From Clostridiales bacterium (lineage in GTDB: Bacteria; Bacillota; Clostridia; Christensenellales; Pumilibacteraceae): DNA of 62,303 nt. The translations under genes were made by a program, and so were the position numbers. How positions within the stretch are numbered: the stretch's first letter is position 1; the number at the start of each line of letters is the position of its first letter. Below, in pieces: positions 33,398 through 42,822 of the stretch. The stretch is from assembly GCA_022508445.1 (NCBI GenBank), contig JAFLVG010000010.1, positions 1 to 62,303 on the forward strand, read 5' to 3'. The notes beneath the pieces are model-generated. The model had not been told where the DNA came from, ran no database searches, and saw only the letters and a list, made by a program, of their open reading frames with translations.

Positions 33398-34816
33398 TCA
33401 AACTTTTTTCTGTTTGAGCATTTCGTGTTTCAGCTCGTACAAATCGTCTGAGAGATTGACCTTATAGATTTGCGGATTGTCTATGCGCTTGTACTCGTCC
33501 CAGAATTTCGCTTTTTCGCTCGTCGCGAACTCGACAATCTCCGAAAGAGTCGGGCTTTCGTATACATTCTTACCGTTATCGAATATTTTATGCAGCATGC
33601 AACGTATATCGTAGTCTTCAAGCGTGGTGGTTTTCCAGCGCTCGGTCTCGTGAGTAAGAACTAACGGTTTTTCTATTTTCTCGCCGTCAAGCGCGATAAG
33701 ATCGGCGACCGCCATGCCGCTTTTCTTGTCGTAAATTCTGTACAACGTCTTAAATCCCGGATTTGTCACCTTGACGATAGAATCCGAAATCTTCATTCGA
33801 GGTTGCAGTTTTCCGTCACGCTCGATTGCCGACAGCTTGTACACACCGCCGAGCGACGGCGCGTTCTCGCTTGTGATTAGCTTTGTGCCTACGCCGTACA
33901 TATCGATTTTCGCGCCCTGACTTCCCAGCGATTCCAAAAGATATTCGTCGATATCGCCCGACGCCATGACGACGGCGTCGGTAAATCCCGCTTCGTCGAG
34001 CATTGTCCGCGCGACCTTGCTCAAATACGCCAAATCGCCGCTATCAAGCCGTATGCCTATCGGCTTATGCCCTTTTGCTTTGAGCTCTTTGAATACGGTT
34101 ATTGCGTTCTTTATGCCCTGTATCGTGTCGTAGGTATCGACGAGCAAAAGACATGTATCGGGATACACTCTTGCAAAAGCGCGAAACGCGTCCAGCTCGC
34201 TGTCGAAGCTCATCACCCAGCTGTGCGCGTGAGTACCCTTGACGGGAATGTCGAACATCTGTCCCGTAAGCACATTGCTTGTGCCGTTGCATCCGCCTAT
34301 AATCGCCGCGCGTGCGCCGTAGATGCCTGCGTCGGGGCCTTGCGCCCTGCGAAGCCCGAACTCCACTACGCTCTTTCCGCGCGCCGCAGTGACTATTCTT
34401 GCCGATTTTGTGGCAATAAGCGTTTGATGGCTTATAATATTGAGAAGAGCCGTTTCGACGAGCTGTGCCTCTATGAGCGGCGCTTTGATTATAACGATAG
34501 GCTCTTGCGGATAGACTATATCGCCCTCGCGCACCGAATACATGTCGCCCGTAAATCTGAACGTTTTAAGATATTCCAAAAACTTTTCGTGGAAAATATT
34601 GAGCGACTTTAAATAGTCGATATCCTCCGCGGAAAAATGTAAGCCCTTTACATAGTCTATGGCTTGGTCGAGGCCTGCGAAAACAGCATAGTTCATCGAG
34701 TCCTTTTGGCGAAAGAAAAGATCGAACACTGCCGTTTCTTGCGCTTTTCCCTCTAAAAAATAACCGTCCATCATCGTGAGCTGATAGAGGTCGGTCATCA
34801 TAGTAAGATTACGCAT
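33398..34816 (-). CDS. pncB: Nicotinate phosphoribosyltransferase
   Basis: Salvages nicotinate with PRPP to nicotinate mononucleotide for NAD synthesis. The 472-residue protein has the N-terminal TDLYQLTMMDGYF, the FGLRRAQGPDAG segment with substrate arginines, GTHAHSW with the catalytic histidine region, and LDSGDLAYLSK. ATG 34816 follows AAGGAAGACG and overlaps the upstream stop by 8 nt; the longer frame lacks support. Confidence 0.95.
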   Translation of the reverse strand: MRNLTMMTDLYQLTMMDGYFLEGKAQETAVFDLFFRQKDSMNYAVFAGLDQAIDYVKGLHFSAEDIDYLKSLNIFHEKFLEYLKTFRFTGDMYSVREGDIVYPQEPIVIIKAPLIEAQLVETALLNIISHQTLIATKSARIVTAARGKSVVEFGLRRAQGPDAGIYGARAAIIGGCNGTSNVLTGQMFDIPVKGTHAHSWVMSFDSELDAFRAFARVYPDTCLLLVDTYDTIQGIKNAITVFKELKAKGHKPIGIRLDSGDLAYLSKVARTMLDEAGFTDAVVMASGDIDEYLLESLGSQGAKIDMYGVGTKLITSENAPSLGGVYKLSAIERDGKLQPRMKISDSIVKVTNPGFKTLYRIYDKKSGMAVADLIALDGEKIEKPLVLTHETERWKTTTLEDYDIRCMLHKIFDNGKNVYESPTLSEIVEFATSEKAKFWDEYKRIDNPQIYKVNLSDDLYELKHEMLKQKKV

Positions 34817-35363
34817 CGTCTTCCTTGTCCTTTCCGAAATATACGCCGGCGGCATACGCTATTACAAGAAGTCCTCCGAACGCGGCGATAAGTCCGCCCG
34901 TCAGTCCCCAACCGCACGCGCCGGAAGACGCGAGCGAGAACAGCACGGCAAAGCCGCCGAAAAATATCATTGCCTTGACCTGCGGAAATTTCGCTTCGGC
35001 AAACCAAATCGCAAACAAGCAGCCTATCCCCGGCGAAGCGATATATATGGGGAAAAGATTGCCGTAAGTTGCGGTTGTTGTCACTTCCAAAAGCGACGTG
35101 AGTCCGCACGCGAGAATCACTCCCGCAAGCCACATCGAAAGCGAATTCTTTGCGACTATCGCGCTGAAAAGCACGGCTACGCCGAAGCCGAAAAGTATTG
35201 TCGGCGCGGCAATTTTTCTCACCGAAGCATGAATGACGTCCGTTCCGGCAAGAACGAGTATGATACCTGCCGCAACGAGCAACACGCCCATAACGACGTT
35301 GCAAACGCATTTTTGCTTGCGCGTAAGCGGCAGAACGGCATCAGTCGTCCCATTTGTCTTCAT
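34809..35363 (-). CDS. Six-helix membrane protein of unknown function
   Basis: A 184-residue integral membrane protein. Hydrophobic helices lie at about residues 18-40, 48-68, 72-92, 98-120, 128-148 and 152-175; the ends are hydrophilic (KEDDA at the C terminus). No family motif is recognised. ATG 35363 has GGAGGAAGAAT directly upstream and lies within the last codons of lgt (23-nt overlap), so it is translationally coupled to lgt and to pncB downstream. Confidence 0.75.
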   Translation of the reverse strand: MKTNGTTDAVLPLTRKQKCVCNVVMGVLLVAAGIILVLAGTDVIHASVRKIAAPTILFGFGVAVLFSAIVAKNSLSMWLAGVILACGLTSLLEVTTTATYGNLFPIYIASPGIGCLFAIWFAEAKFPQVKAMIFFGGFAVLFSLASSGACGWGLTGGLIAAFGGLLVIAYAAGVYFGKDKEDDA

Positions 35364-36441
35364 ATTCTTCCTCCGCAACCGATACTTTCGGCTTTTCCTT
35401 TTCTTGCGGTTTGTCTTGTTTTTTGGGTTCGTCAGTGAGCGTCTCGGAATCGTCTTCGACTTTGATTGCAAGCCCGCTCTCGTCGACTATGATATTACTG
35501 CCCTTCTGCTTGACCTTATGTCTGTCCTTGAAGAACACGATATCGGGCATAGGGTGAGCGAGCTTTGTCTTTTCGTAACCGTAGTAATCGTCGTTAAGCT
35601 TTTTCCGCTCAACGAAAATAAACACCTTCTTGCCCGCTTTCTTGGCTAATATGATATGCACTGCGATAATTACAACGCCCATTATTATAAACATGACGCT
35701 TACAAAAACGCTTATGCGCATACCGCCGAGATACAGCACGTCGTCCACGCGGATTGCCTCGATCCACGTTCTGCCTATTCCGTAATATATGCCGTATGCG
35801 GCGAATACGAATCCGTCAAAGCTCTTGTACCGCCCCAAATACAAAAACAGCAGTATGAAAAATCCGAAGAAGTTCCAAAGCGATTCGTAGAACCAAATGG
35901 ACTGACGCCATACGCCGTCCACCTTCATGCTTATGGGCGACCATTGAAACGCAGAGCTTGTCACGATGTCGCCGTAAGCCTCACCGTTCGTAAAGTTGCC
36001 CCAGCGCGCCACAACCTGACCGAGCATGATGAACGTAAAGCCTACGTCCACTATTTGCCAGAACGATACGCGTTTATTTTCCGGCAGGCTCTTTCTGTTC
36101 TTCCAAAAATGCAGAATGACCGCGCCGCCGATCGCACCGATAAGACCGCCGTAAATGGCGAGTCCGGCAAGGCCTTTGAAGTTGCCCGAATCGCTGTCGA
36201 AGCCGCAGAACTCGGCAAAAGTCCATTCGTTGCCTGCCATCACGTCGAATACGACATGATAGACGCGTGCGCCGATTATCGCGAGCGGCAAACAAAAGAT
36301 AATAAAGTCGATGACTATATCGCCTTCGACGCCGCGGTGCCTTGCGGCAAAGTACGCGCCCGTTATGCCTAGCAGTATTCCCGACGCTATGAGCAATCCG
36401 TACCAATTATCGAATGCGCTCAAAAACATGCTTAATTCCAT
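35341..36441 (-). CDS. lgt: Prolipoprotein diacylglyceryl transferase with charged C-terminal tail
   Basis: Adds the diacylglyceryl group to lipobox cysteines, the first step of lipoprotein maturation at the membrane. Seven helices are expected; signature segments are GARVYHVVFD and VVARWGNFTNGEAYG. The window holds three lipoprotein substrates (19322, 40258, 42803 genes). The core ends near residue 280; about 85 charged residues follow (for example KKQDKPQEKEKPKVS), absent from E. coli Lgt. No ribosome site precedes ATG 36441: a consensus promoter places the transcript start at the ATG. Confidence 0.93.
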   Translation of the reverse strand: MELSMFLSAFDNWYGLLIASGILLGITGAYFAARHRGVEGDIVIDFIIFCLPLAIIGARVYHVVFDVMAGNEWTFAEFCGFDSDSGNFKGLAGLAIYGGLIGAIGGAVILHFWKNRKSLPENKRVSFWQIVDVGFTFIMLGQVVARWGNFTNGEAYGDIVTSSAFQWSPISMKVDGVWRQSIWFYESLWNFFGFFILLFLYLGRYKSFDGFVFAAYGIYYGIGRTWIEAIRVDDVLYLGGMRISVFVSVMFIIMGVVIIAVHIILAKKAGKKVFIFVERKKLNDDYYGYEKTKLAHPMPDIVFFKDRHKVKQKGSNIIVDESGLAIKVEDDSETLTDEPKKQDKPQEKEKPKVSVAEEEYEDKWDD

Positions 36442-36476
36442 AACACGATTATATTCCCTTAAAGAATATTTGTCAA
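36439..36476 (-). promoter_or_regulatory. Leaderless-type lgt promoter
   Basis: Consensus TTGACA (36476-36471), 17 nt, TATAAT (36453-36448), then 6 nt and ATG 36441. The predicted start site is the A of the ATG. Confidence 0.8.
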
Positions 36477-36578
36477 GCGTATTCGTTTAATTGCATCGGA
36501 GCGACACATAGCGATCATGAATAATAGGCGGTTTCCCTATAATTCAACAGAATATCCGCCATATCGACCGAACGTCTT

Positions 36579-37847
36579 TTACGGCGCGACCGCTATAACC
36601 TGCGGTGTGGCGCGATATTCGTTTTCTCTTATCCTCACTCGCCTAATAAACTCGCCGCCTTTATAGTAGTTCAAATATGTTTGACTGAATACGCCGTCTT
36701 TACCGGGCGACACGAGAAGGCGGTCGCCTTTTTGCGCGCTTTCGTCAAAGTATTTGCGCTCCGTGTCTACCTTTTCTATTTGTTCGTGCTTAACTGTCTT
36801 TACGGTCACGCTTTCGGGGACTATTACGTACTCCGGTTTCTCGCCGAAAACAGCTACCGTTGCGCCCGAATTCAACAGCTTAACGGAGATGAACACGGGG
36901 TGCGAAGTGGTGTTCGTTATTGTGAGATCGCTGAACTCGCTTATCATAGCATCGAGCCCTGCGGGGCAGTACGACGGGCAAATAGAATGTGCGTTGGCAT
37001 TGCAGTGTAGCCCGGAGAGAAGCGCCGCATTGTACACAGCGGTGGACGCTTGACAAACGCCGCCGCCCACACCGTCCGTATACTTGCCGTCAACTATGAT
37101 TTTCGCGCTCTGAAACCCGTTGCTCTCCGTGCGCTCGCCCACCGTTTCGTTAAACGACAGCGTTTCACCGGCTTCTATTTTGATGCCGCCTATTTTTTCG
37201 AGCGCAAGCCGGACGTTGTGCGCACGCGCGGCGGTTGAAGTCGAAAAGTCCGTCGTATACGAGCCGCGAAGATTAAGACATTCTTGCAATTGCGATTGCG
37301 TTACTTCCGGTTGCAACTCGTTGACTGACGCTTTTACCGATCCGCCGCCCGAAAATTTAAGCGCGCAATATATTCCGGCATACAGCTTTGCCTCGTCGAG
37401 CTGTCTTCCGCTCTTTTCTTTTGTAGCTTTAAACGCGCCGCGCTCGTATACAACTTGCGCGTCGACAGGCGCAACGTACAAGTATTCCGCGGCGGCGTTT
37501 ACGGTATTTTTGAGCAAAGGAAAGCAAACGTCCAATGCTGTCTTATGATCTGCACCCTTGGACAGGCAAACATCGACTGTTTCTATTTTTTTGTCGAGCG
37601 AAGCGTTGATATTTCGCATTTCGATTTGCTCCGCAACGGTAAAGTCGGACGGATATATCTTCTCGTCGCTGTACGTGAATTCTTTTCCGCCTGCGACAAC
37701 TGTAATCTTTATAGGTGCAAGCTCAGGCGCGGATTCGATTTCCTCCGCTCTCGCCGCGACACAAAAAGACGCCGCAAGCACTACGGGTATGCAAGCGGCC
37801 AATATCGACAGTATTATGTATTTGACAGATTTCCCGAATGTTTCCAT
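36579..37847 (-). CDS. Secreted VanW/G5-domain protein
   Basis: A 422-residue exported protein: signal-like N terminus (residues 8-32, ending AARAEE), a region like the peptidoglycan-binding module of VanW proteins (about 35-200), the VanW core with GETLSFNETVGERTESNGF, GVGGGVCQASTAVYNAALL and TITNTTSHPVFI, and a C-terminal G5-like domain (SVTVKTVKHEQI onward). The VanW family is common in Clostridia and not tied to vancomycin resistance by itself. ATG 37847 is chosen for the signal peptide; TTG 37886 is an alternative. Wall association is inferred. Confidence 0.87.
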   Translation of the reverse strand: METFGKSVKYIILSILAACIPVVLAASFCVAARAEEIESAPELAPIKITVVAGGKEFTYSDEKIYPSDFTVAEQIEMRNINASLDKKIETVDVCLSKGADHKTALDVCFPLLKNTVNAAAEYLYVAPVDAQVVYERGAFKATKEKSGRQLDEAKLYAGIYCALKFSGGGSVKASVNELQPEVTQSQLQECLNLRGSYTTDFSTSTAARAHNVRLALEKIGGIKIEAGETLSFNETVGERTESNGFQSAKIIVDGKYTDGVGGGVCQASTAVYNAALLSGLHCNANAHSICPSYCPAGLDAMISEFSDLTITNTTSHPVFISVKLLNSGATVAVFGEKPEYVIVPESVTVKTVKHEQIEKVDTERKYFDESAQKGDRLLVSPGKDGVFSQTYLNYYKGGEFIRRVRIRENEYRATPQVIAVAP

Positions 37848-37902
37848 TGCAGGTAGTATGTCGAATAATATCGAATTTATACGCAATTTTCGCTTTCGTT
37901 TG

Positions 37903-39261
37903 CTATTTTTTCTTGACGGACTCGGGAGTTTTGGGCAGGCGCTGTGCGGCTTTACATAGCCAATCCCGATTGTTGTTTTGAGGATTGATTATGCATTCGC
38001 GCCACAAGCTTTCGAGCGCCGCGGAAATAGCTTCGCTCTCAAACCCCATATCGGCAAGGTCCTTGCCCGAAATTTTGAGCGAGCGTTTCAGTATGGGCGC
38101 GCCCTCTTGCTTCATGCGTTCGAGAACAAGCTCGAATCGGTGCGGCGCATTTGCCTGTTCTTCCGTCACCATGCCGGTGGCGAGCTTGTCTGCTCTTATG
38201 ATCTCGACGAGCTTATCTATTATATCGTAGTTTTTGGCGACGAACACGCGGACCTTGGCTTCTCTTGCATCTCCGCGCATGTCGTACATGTGCAAGCTAC
38301 AAAGCCGCACAACTTGTTCTATGACGTCGTTCGGGTAGCGCAGTCTGTTTAATATAATACGCGCCGCTATGCCGGAGCTTTTTTCGTGGCCGTGGAAGTT
38401 GCCGAATTTTTGCATGCAGTACGGCTTGCCCACGTCGTGCAAAAGCGCGGCGAGCCGAAGATTATTTATGGGCTTCACATTGAGAACGCATCTGAACGAA
38501 TGCTCCATAACGTCGTACTTGTGGTACTGTTTGGGCTGTGTCACGCCGTCGCAGGCGGCTATTTCGGGAATGAGATTGCGCCATAAATCAAGTTGCTTTA
38601 ACAGCCTTAATCCGCGGTAGTGGGCGTTTTCCACGCCGTTCACCGTGTCGGCATAAAGTATTTTGTCGAGCTCGATGCGCTTTCTTTCGCTCGTGATATC
38701 GGCAAGCTGGCCGCTCAAAGCCTTTGCCGAGCGCGCCGTTTCGCCTTCTATCTTAAAGTTAAGCTCGGACGCAAGCCTGACGAGCCGCAATGTGCGAAGC
38801 CCGTCCGACTCGAACACGTGCTTATTGCAGCCCCTCAGTATCTTTTGCTCTACGTCGCGCACGCCGCCGAGCGGGTCTACTATCTCGTCGCGTTTCACAT
38901 CGTAATATATCGCATTACAGCAAAAATCCCGTCTCTGCGCGTCGGCGTTAAGGTCGGTAGTAAAGCTGACGTGCGACGGCGTGTGTGCGCCGCCTGCGTC
39001 GTACACCTCCACGCGAAAAGGCGTGTATTCGTATTTTACACCGTCGTAAACGAGCTGTGCCGTGCCCATGCGGTGATTGACCATGTTCATCGTGGTGTGC
39101 GGCGGAAGGTTGAGTGCAAGCGCAGGAATCGGTCCTGCTATGTCTATATCCGTGCATTTATAGCCGCACAAACTATTGCGTACATAGCCGCCGACCACAT
39201 ACACATTCTCGCCAAGACTGCTTATGAACTTGGCGGACTTGTCGTCTAATTGAATTTTCAT
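37903..39261 (-). CDS. cca: CCA-adding tRNA nucleotidyltransferase
   Basis: Adds or repairs the 3' CCA of tRNAs. The 452-residue protein has the polymerase beta head (VVGGYVRNSLCGYKCTDIDIAG with the DxD carboxylates), the neck (RRDFCCNAIYYD, DPLGGVRDV, DGLRTLRLVRLASEL) and an HD domain (LLHDVGKP; CSLHMYDMRGD). ATG 39261 is 7 nt from a consensus -10 box, so the message is probably leaderless; the longer frame would lie upstream of the promoter start. Confidence 0.94.
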   Translation of the reverse strand: MKIQLDDKSAKFISSLGENVYVVGGYVRNSLCGYKCTDIDIAGPIPALALNLPPHTTMNMVNHRMGTAQLVYDGVKYEYTPFRVEVYDAGGAHTPSHVSFTTDLNADAQRRDFCCNAIYYDVKRDEIVDPLGGVRDVEQKILRGCNKHVFESDGLRTLRLVRLASELNFKIEGETARSAKALSGQLADITSERKRIELDKILYADTVNGVENAHYRGLRLLKQLDLWRNLIPEIAACDGVTQPKQYHKYDVMEHSFRCVLNVKPINNLRLAALLHDVGKPYCMQKFGNFHGHEKSSGIAARIILNRLRYPNDVIEQVVRLCSLHMYDMRGDAREAKVRVFVAKNYDIIDKLVEIIRADKLATGMVTEEQANAPHRFELVLERMKQEGAPILKRSLKISGKDLADMGFESEAISAALESLWRECIINPQNNNRDWLCKAAQRLPKTPESVKKK

Positions 39262-39297
39262 AATGCGATTATACCATATTCCGTCTATATAAATCAA
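39259..39297 (-). promoter_or_regulatory. Leaderless-type cca promoter
   Basis: TTGATT (39297-39292), 18 nt, TATAAT (39273-39268), 6 nt, then ATG 39261. No ribosome site. Confidence 0.75.
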
Positions 39298-39301
39298 CAT
39301 A

Positions 39302-39411
39302 TTTCCTACTTCTTTTAAAAAAGAAGTAGCAAGAAAATTTTGACCTTCGTGTATTGACCATTGTGATTCATTTTGCTTTGCACCCGAATAATGTCGTTAC
39401 CGTGATATTTG
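39302..39411. repeat. Dispersed intergenic repeat, copy B
   Basis: About 110 bp matching copy A at 135-245. Its left end is a perfect hairpin: 39306-39316 pairs with 39319-39329 around an AA. Like copy A it lies between divergent genes, upstream of a plus-strand gene. Confidence 0.7.
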
Positions 39412-39433
39412 CTTTTACGCCGTTCTTTCCGCA

Positions 39434-39462
39434 TTGACAATTATTAAAGCAAAGTATATAAT
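39434..39462 (+). promoter_or_regulatory. Promoter of the esterase gene
   Basis: TTGACA (39434-39439), 17 nt, TATAAT (39457-39462); a leader with GGCGG precedes ATG 39496. Confidence 0.8.
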
Positions 39463-39495
39463 ATTATCGGCAATAAACTTTAAAGGCGGTAATGT

Positions 39496-40254
39496 ATGAA
39501 ACGCAAATACGAAATAGCGGTCGTTTCACGCGGCGCTTTTGCACGGACCTTACGCATTTACGCACCCAAAAAGGCCGACCGTGCAATCATCATGCACGAC
39601 GGTCAAAACGTGTTCCGCGACGAGGACGCCGCTTACAAAAAGAGCTGGCGTGCCATCGACGTTCTGAAATCGGAGAATATCAAAAACACCGCGATTATCG
39701 GAATCGACTGCGCTGCAACACGCGACGACGATTACCTGCCGTTCCCGTCGGAGCTTGAAGAGTACGGCGTTGCGGCGTGCGGCGGCAAGGCCGACGTATA
39801 CGCGGACTACATCGAGCAAAAGATAATCCCCTATCTCGACAAACGTTTCGGGTTTCGCTTTTACGGAATGCTCGGCTCGTCTTTCGGCGGACAAGCAACG
39901 CTTTATATCGCGACGCGAAAGAATGAGCGCATAAAGGCATACGGCATGTACTCCACGCCGCTGTTCTTTAATGCAAAAGCGTTCGGAAAATATCTTGAAA
40001 CAGCCTCATTCGACGCCGATTGTTTTTATCACGTTTACACGGGCGGAAACGAGATGGTCGGCAGAATACAAGACGAGAACCTTTTAAAATTAGCATCGCA
40101 GTGTTTTGTAGACGATTCGTTTAAAATTGTCAACGAGCTACGCAAAAGCAATGTCGCGGACATCAAGCTCGACGTTGTCAATCAAGCCGGTCATGACGAA
40201 ACCTATTGGCGAACGCCCGAAGCCTTTTTCTTTAAGAGATTCTCACAATTTTAA
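39496..40254 (+). CDS. Putative esterase of the Esterase D / Fes type
   Basis: A 252-residue cytoplasmic alpha/beta hydrolase. The nucleophile serine is in GSSFGGQA, the oxyanion region near MHDGQNVF, and the histidine in GHDETYWR close to the C terminus. This layout matches the putative esterase family (PF00756) that includes enterochelin esterase and esterase D. No signal peptide is seen. The natural ester is unknown. It converges with the transglutaminase-like gene, whose stop is 3 nt away. Confidence 0.85.
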   Translation: MKRKYEIAVVSRGAFARTLRIYAPKKADRAIIMHDGQNVFRDEDAAYKKSWRAIDVLKSENIKNTAIIGIDCAATRDDDYLPFPSELEEYGVAACGGKADVYADYIEQKIIPYLDKRFGFRFYGMLGSSFGGQATLYIATRKNERIKAYGMYSTPLFFNAKAFGKYLETASFDADCFYHVYTGGNEMVGRIQDENLLKLASQCFVDDSFKIVNELRKSNVADIKLDVVNQAGHDETYWRTPEAFFFKRFSQF

Positions 40255-40257
40255 CAA

Positions 40258-42822
40258 TCAACGAAGCAACAGCAGTATGATGTTGTCAAACACAGCGATT
40301 TTTATTTCCAATTTCGAATTGACGGAACGCACCGCAGACGATATAATCGAATAAATATTGTTGTCTGAAAGCGACAGCTTGTCTTGCACGCGTATTTCCA
40401 CGCCTTGATAATCTATATCGTATACGCCGTTATTTGTACCTCCGATTATATTTACGGAGGTCTTTTTTTCGTACGCCGCCGCGCACTTTTTGGCTACCTC
40501 GCGCAGGCGCTCGGTCTGGTTTTCGCCTTTGGCGATAAGACAATTGACCGCCACGCCGTTAAACGTCATTTCCGAATAAACGTCGAGCGGCGTTCTTGCA
40601 GTAGTCGGCGCGTACACTATCGAGGTTTCGCCTGTCCTGTACGGCTCGAAATGCGTAGACGAAATTTGAGCGTCCGTCACAAACAGATAATCGTGTAGTC
40701 CAAGCTCGTACACATTACGCGCGCCGTTTACCACAAGCTCGCCTTGCGAATCACCCCAAGTACAATCGACTACGTACCAATTTCCGTTTACGAATACCTT
40801 ATTCCAGGCGTGACCGCCGGCAGCGGCGAGCGAGCTTCCCGCCTCGCCCACAACGCGAACGCACGGTATGCCCTCGATATTGCACATAAGCGCATACGCC
40901 TTGCTCATGCCGTCGCACACGGCATACGGCGAATACACTACGCCGCCTATTTGAGTAACGCCGTCGCCGAACACTCCTTCGAGATAATACGCCGAATATT
41001 TTTCTACTTCGGTAGTACTCTCTGCCGCAGGGATATCGTAAGAAACCTGCCACATAATCCAGTCGTATATCGCGTGCGCTTTTTGCACGTCGGTCATGTC
41101 GTCAGTGCAAATTTCGCGAAGAACCGCCCTTGCTTTTTCGTACAATATTTCCGCCGCCGAGCCGCGCACGGGAACGGGCTTCACTCCGCGCTGGGCCGTA
41201 AGATACAGCTCGTCAGAATATTGGACTTGCCCTTCGTATTCTGAATTATCTATGGGGAAAATATAATCTTCGTCGCGGTACTTACTGTCGTCGTAGTTGA
41301 TGTGCGGAAGTATCGCATGAAGCTGCTCGGGGTATTCGCACAAAAGACTTTCGCGAGATTGTTTGGACGGATTGTTGACCGTATTGACCGAAAAAGACGT
41401 GTTCATCACATTGTTGCTCATCGTCACGCTGATTTTGGAGTACATACCGCTCGTCGCCGCAAGCGGGAATGCGTCGTTCCACAAATCGTCCGCATTACCG
41501 TCAAGCTCGTAAGCGATATAGCAATCGAACGACACCTTCGAAGTAGCGCCGGTTTTCGTGCGGAAATTGATATAATACTCGGCTATCGCTACGTATTCAT
41601 TCGCCGATGTGACGTACAGGTCGCTGTCGAGGCAACGCGTTTCGATAAACCTTTTCGCGTTCGAGGGCAATTGCGTGAATGCGTAATATCCCGAAAATTC
41701 GCTCCTCGTTAAAGCTTCGCCGTCGCCCAAAGAGCACACGCGGATTCTGTACGACTTGCGTCCGCCGCCGGTTGCACACAACGCAATAAGTCCCTGCGCG
41801 TCGAATCCGCGCTCCGAAAACCTCTCTGCATATTGCGCGTCGTTTTGCGAGTACGTACTTACTGCGCCGGTCGGCGACGTGATTTCTACAAGTGCGTCAC
41901 CCTTGGCGTCGTAAACTATATATATGTGCGGAAAAACATTGTCGAACTCGACGGTGGGTGCGCTCGGCACAACTGCGCCGCGAATGAACACATCGGTAGA
42001 GTATGCGCGCTTGCCGTTTACGTCCACAGAAATCGTATGCCGTCCCGGCGTAGGGGTGTACGACAATTCGAGTTCATATCCCGAATAAACAACGCTGTCA
42101 TCTTCGTACAAAACAATGTAATTGTCCGGATTGTCGCTGTGGCTTTCGACATTAACCGTAAAAGTCAATGCGGAATACGGCGCGTCGAGCTGTGTCTTTT
42201 CTCCGTCGCATACGACAGTAGTCCGAACCGCGTAAAACGCCCTTACGGTGATTTCGGCTTGCGCTGTGCCTGCACTTGCTCTTATGACGAATATTCCGGC
42301 TCTTTCGGGCGTGAACGAAAAAGAATCGTCGGGCGCAAGCGTTTTTGCGTTCTGCCCGTTAACAGTCCATTTGATGTTTGACGAAGCGATACTGCCCGTA
42401 AGCGTCGGCGTGAACGTGATTGCCGAAAACTCGCCCACCGTCTGAATAAGATTACCTGTTGTTTCTATCGTTATGGTATCGGGGCGACGTTCTACCACCG
42501 TCACTTTGAGAGTGTCGCTGTCGTATGCGGTCGAAACCGTGACAGTCGTGACGCCGACGGCGTGCGCAGTGACGTAACGTCCGCTTATGCTTGCAACCGC
42601 CGCATTTGACGACGACAGAGTGTACGAGCCGGCGTCGCTTTCTATAATATCGGAAAGATTGTAGGAGTCCCCCACTTGAAGTGTAAGGCCGCCGCGAGTA
42701 AACCATACCGACGCCTCTTCATCGCCGAAAAGCGAGCAGGCGCAAAGCGCGAATACAGAAAGCGCCGTCCAAACAAGCGCTACAATTATACTCGCCGATT
42801 TTTTAAACGCATTTGTTTTCAC
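40258..42822 (-). CDS. Lipoprotein with Ig-like repeats and active-type transglutaminase-like domain
   Basis: An 854-residue surface lipoprotein. Signal peptide with lipobox LCAC (Cys29); a BIG2-like domain (about 35-110, LTLQVGDSYNLSDII and AHAVGVTTVTVS); further Ig-like repeats to about 290; a middle domain; and a transglutaminase-like domain near residues 590-720. Its Cys-His-Asp triad is intact: VCDGMSKAYALMC, GGHAWNKV, YVVDCTWGD. Such domains often act as cysteine peptidases or wall-modifying enzymes; the substrate is unknown. GTG 42822 follows AGGAGG with 9-nt spacing, overlapping its upstream paralogue by 20 nt. Confidence 0.85.
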   Translation of the reverse strand: MKTNAFKKSASIIVALVWTALSVFALCACSLFGDEEASVWFTRGGLTLQVGDSYNLSDIIESDAGSYTLSSSNAAVASISGRYVTAHAVGVTTVTVSTAYDSDTLKVTVVERRPDTITIETTGNLIQTVGEFSAITFTPTLTGSIASSNIKWTVNGQNAKTLAPDDSFSFTPERAGIFVIRASAGTAQAEITVRAFYAVRTTVVCDGEKTQLDAPYSALTFTVNVESHSDNPDNYIVLYEDDSVVYSGYELELSYTPTPGRHTISVDVNGKRAYSTDVFIRGAVVPSAPTVEFDNVFPHIYIVYDAKGDALVEITSPTGAVSTYSQNDAQYAERFSERGFDAQGLIALCATGGGRKSYRIRVCSLGDGEALTRSEFSGYYAFTQLPSNAKRFIETRCLDSDLYVTSANEYVAIAEYYINFRTKTGATSKVSFDCYIAYELDGNADDLWNDAFPLAATSGMYSKISVTMSNNVMNTSFSVNTVNNPSKQSRESLLCEYPEQLHAILPHINYDDSKYRDEDYIFPIDNSEYEGQVQYSDELYLTAQRGVKPVPVRGSAAEILYEKARAVLREICTDDMTDVQKAHAIYDWIMWQVSYDIPAAESTTEVEKYSAYYLEGVFGDGVTQIGGVVYSPYAVCDGMSKAYALMCNIEGIPCVRVVGEAGSSLAAAGGHAWNKVFVNGNWYVVDCTWGDSQGELVVNGARNVYELGLHDYLFVTDAQISSTHFEPYRTGETSIVYAPTTARTPLDVYSEMTFNGVAVNCLIAKGENQTERLREVAKKCAAAYEKKTSVNIIGGTNNGVYDIDYQGVEIRVQDKLSLSDNNIYSIISSAVRSVNSKLEIKIAVFDNIILLLLR

